Assembly: GCA_002372465.1 (NCBI GenBank)
Contig: DFGW01000195.1
Span: 1-7,368, forward strand
Reading direction: 5' to 3'
Length of the DNA stretch: 7,368 nucleotides
From: Butyrivibrio sp. UBA3740
Lineage (GTDB): Bacteria; Bacillota; Clostridia; Lachnospirales; Lachnospiraceae
Within the stretch, counting starts at the first letter, position 1, and every line of letters starts with the position of its first letter. Under the pieces are notes generated by a model. The model worked only from the letters and a program-made list of their open reading frames with translations. It did no database searches and was not told where the DNA came from. The position numbers and the translations under genes are program-made. Positions 6,173 to 7,368 of the stretch are shown here, piece by piece.

Positions 6173-6201
6173 TTGACAGCTATCATGAACAAAGAGATAT
6201 G
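6173..6201 (+). promoter_or_regulatory. Candidate galK promoter
   Basis: A perfect -35 box TTGACA (6173-6178) lies 14 bases after the terminator palindrome. At a 17-base spacing the -10 would be GATATG (6196-6201), a poor match. A better -10-like TATGAT (6223-6228) has only a weak -35 (TGGCAA, 6200-6205). A promoter in this stretch is expected because a strong terminator precedes it, but the exact boxes are uncertain. Confidence 0.4.
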
Positions 6202-6274
6202 GCAAAAATCTGATATTCAGTTTATGATATTGGAAAGAGAAAACAACACATTTTCCATGTTTCAGGAGGGTTAT

Positions 6275-7368
6275 ATGATCGATCAGGAAATGAAGAAGAC
6301 AGTTCTTGACAGCTTTGAAGAGGTTTATGGTAAGAATGATAGCGTTAAGGCTTATTTTGCACCGGGACGTGTAAATCTTATCGGAGAGCATACAGACTAC
6401 AACGGAGGACATGTTTTCCCATGTGCTCTGACCATAGGAACCTATGGCGCAGCAGCTAAGAGGGATGACAATAAGCTCCGCTTTTATTCCGTTAACCAGA
6501 ACAGGCTTGGGGTGATCGAGACATCACTTGATGATCTTACACCATCAGATAAGGCCGGCTGGACCAACTATCCCAAGGGAGTTATCTGGGCCTTTGAGAA
6601 AAGAGGCATGAAGCTTGATAAGGGCTTTGATATGGTCATTGACGGAAATATCCCCAACGGATCAGGACTTTCATCCTCAGCTTCCTTAGAGGTTCTCACA
6701 GGATTTATCTTAAGAGATCTCTACGGATTTGATGTGAGCAATCAGGACCTGGCTCTTATCGGACAGTATTCAGAGAACAACTTTAACGGCTGCAACTGTG
6801 GAATCATGGATCAGTTTGCCGTTGCCATGGGCAAGGACAACAATGCCATCTTCCTTGACACTGCAGATCTTTCCTTTGAATATGCACCTATTAAGCTTGA
6901 TGGAGCCAAGATCATCATTGCCAACACCAATAAAAAACACAAGCTCACTGACTCACAGTACAACGCAAGGAGGAGCATGTGTGAGGAGGCTCTTGCAATT
7001 CTTCAGAAGAGCCTTGATATCAAGGGCCTTGGTGACCTTTCAATCGAGGAATTTGAGGCAAATAAAGGTCTTTTGACTGACCCTGATATGCAGAGGAAGG
7101 CTAAGCACGCTGTATATGAAAACCAGCGTACAATAGAGGCTGTTAAGGCCCTTAAGGCTGGAGATCTTGAGAGATTTGGAGAGCTGATGAGACAGTCCCA
7201 TGAGTCTCTTCGCGATGACTACGACGTTACAGGCGTTGAGCTTGATACTCTGGCAGAGGAAGCATGGAAGATCCCTGGAGTCATCGGTTCAAGAATGACT
7301 GGCGGCGGATTTGGAGGCTGCACTGTTTCTATCGTTAAGGACGAGGCTATCGAGAACTTCAAGAAGGT
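6275..7368 (+). CDS. galK: Galactokinase (truncated at the window edge)
   Basis: 364 codons are visible of an expected ~385-390; the gene runs off the right edge. It phosphorylates galactose to galactose-1-phosphate with ATP, the first committed Leloir step, in the cytoplasm. Seen: the galactokinase signature GRVNLIGEHTDY (31-42), with Arg32 of the active site and the sugar-binding Glu38/His39/Asp41; the GHMP-kinase phosphate loop IPNGSGLSSSASLE (126-139); CGIMDQFA (175-182) with catalytic Asp179; and the third GHMP motif MTGGGFGGC (341-349). All key residues are intact. The start at 6275 has AGGAGGG (6264-6270) 4 bases upstream and puts the signature at the usual distance from the N-terminus. 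The frame stays open upstream to a stop at 6122-6124, and ATG 6185 is in frame but lacks a ribosome site. A strong terminator upstream separates it from telA, so it begins its own unit, perhaps continuing into galT beyond the window. Confidence 0.97.
   Translation, partial: MIDQEMKKTVLDSFEEVYGKNDSVKAYFAPGRVNLIGEHTDYNGGHVFPCALTIGTYGAAAKRDDNKLRFYSVNQNRLGVIETSLDDLTPSDKAGWTNYPKGVIWAFEKRGMKLDKGFDMVIDGNIPNGSGLSSSASLEVLTGFILRDLYGFDVSNQDLALIGQYSENNFNGCNCGIMDQFAVAMGKDNNAIFLDTADLSFEYAPIKLDGAKIIIANTNKKHKLTDSQYNARRSMCEEALAILQKSLDIKGLGDLSIEEFEANKGLLTDPDMQRKAKHAVYENQRTIEAVKALKAGDLERFGELMRQSHESLRDDYDVTGVELDTLAEEAWKIPGVIGSRMTGGGFGGCTVSIVKDEAIENFKK

Noticed and set aside
6196..6231. Three GATAT repeats and a CTGA-TAT-TCAG dyad upstream of galK as an operator
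   Set aside because: Spacing is irregular (16 and 14 bases), the motif is short and A/T-rich, and it matches no galactose operator I can name with confidence.

Overview
The window looks like chromosomal DNA of a low-to-mid GC Firmicute, most likely a Lachnospiraceae member near Butyrivibrio/Pseudobutyrivibrio. This rests on the XpaC-TelA gene pair with its clostridial-style XpaC architecture, the strong AGGAGG-type ribosome sites, the sigma-A-like promoters and the CTT/AAG-rich codon use of telA and galK. The genus is an inference; no rRNA or other taxonomic marker is present.

Layout. (1) Positions 1-374 hold the last 123 codons of a ROK-family sugar kinase of the fructokinase type. (2) After a 76-base gap with a TATAAT box lies a two-gene plus-strand unit: an intracellular SGNH/GDSL esterase (451-1077) and, 13 bases on, a MATE-family multidrug/metabolite exporter (1091-2461). 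(3) An AraC-family regulator (2474-3388, minus strand) converges on the MATE gene with a 12-base gap. The only plausible MATE terminator lies inside the regulator's 3' coding end. (4) A 141-base divergent region (3389-3529) carries two good sigma-A-type promoters facing away from each other. Their -35 boxes abut inside the 8-bp palindrome ACAATTGT. (5) The plus promoter drives xpaC (TTG start, 3530-4801) and telA (4846-6003), a probable two-gene operon for a membrane-anchored XpaC-domain protein and a cytoplasmic TelA 'toxic anion resistance' coiled-coil protein. (6) A 271-base gap (6004-6274) contains a two-hairpin REP/MITE-like element, an unusually long nested terminator palindrome and a candidate promoter. 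(7) Galactokinase galK (6275 to the window end) is complete except for its last residues.

How the parts fit. Both window edges are sugar kinases. The centre is an envelope-stress-type locus (xpaC-telA) with a divergently transcribed AraC regulator, and an esterase-exporter pair beside it. The divergent arrangement suggests, but does not prove, that the AraC protein controls xpaC-telA, itself, or both. No complete mobile element, CRISPR array, tRNA or rRNA is visible. The least explained parts are the intergenic palindromic element at 6021-6097, the shared divergent promoter, and the winged-helix-like segment inside the XpaC-family protein.
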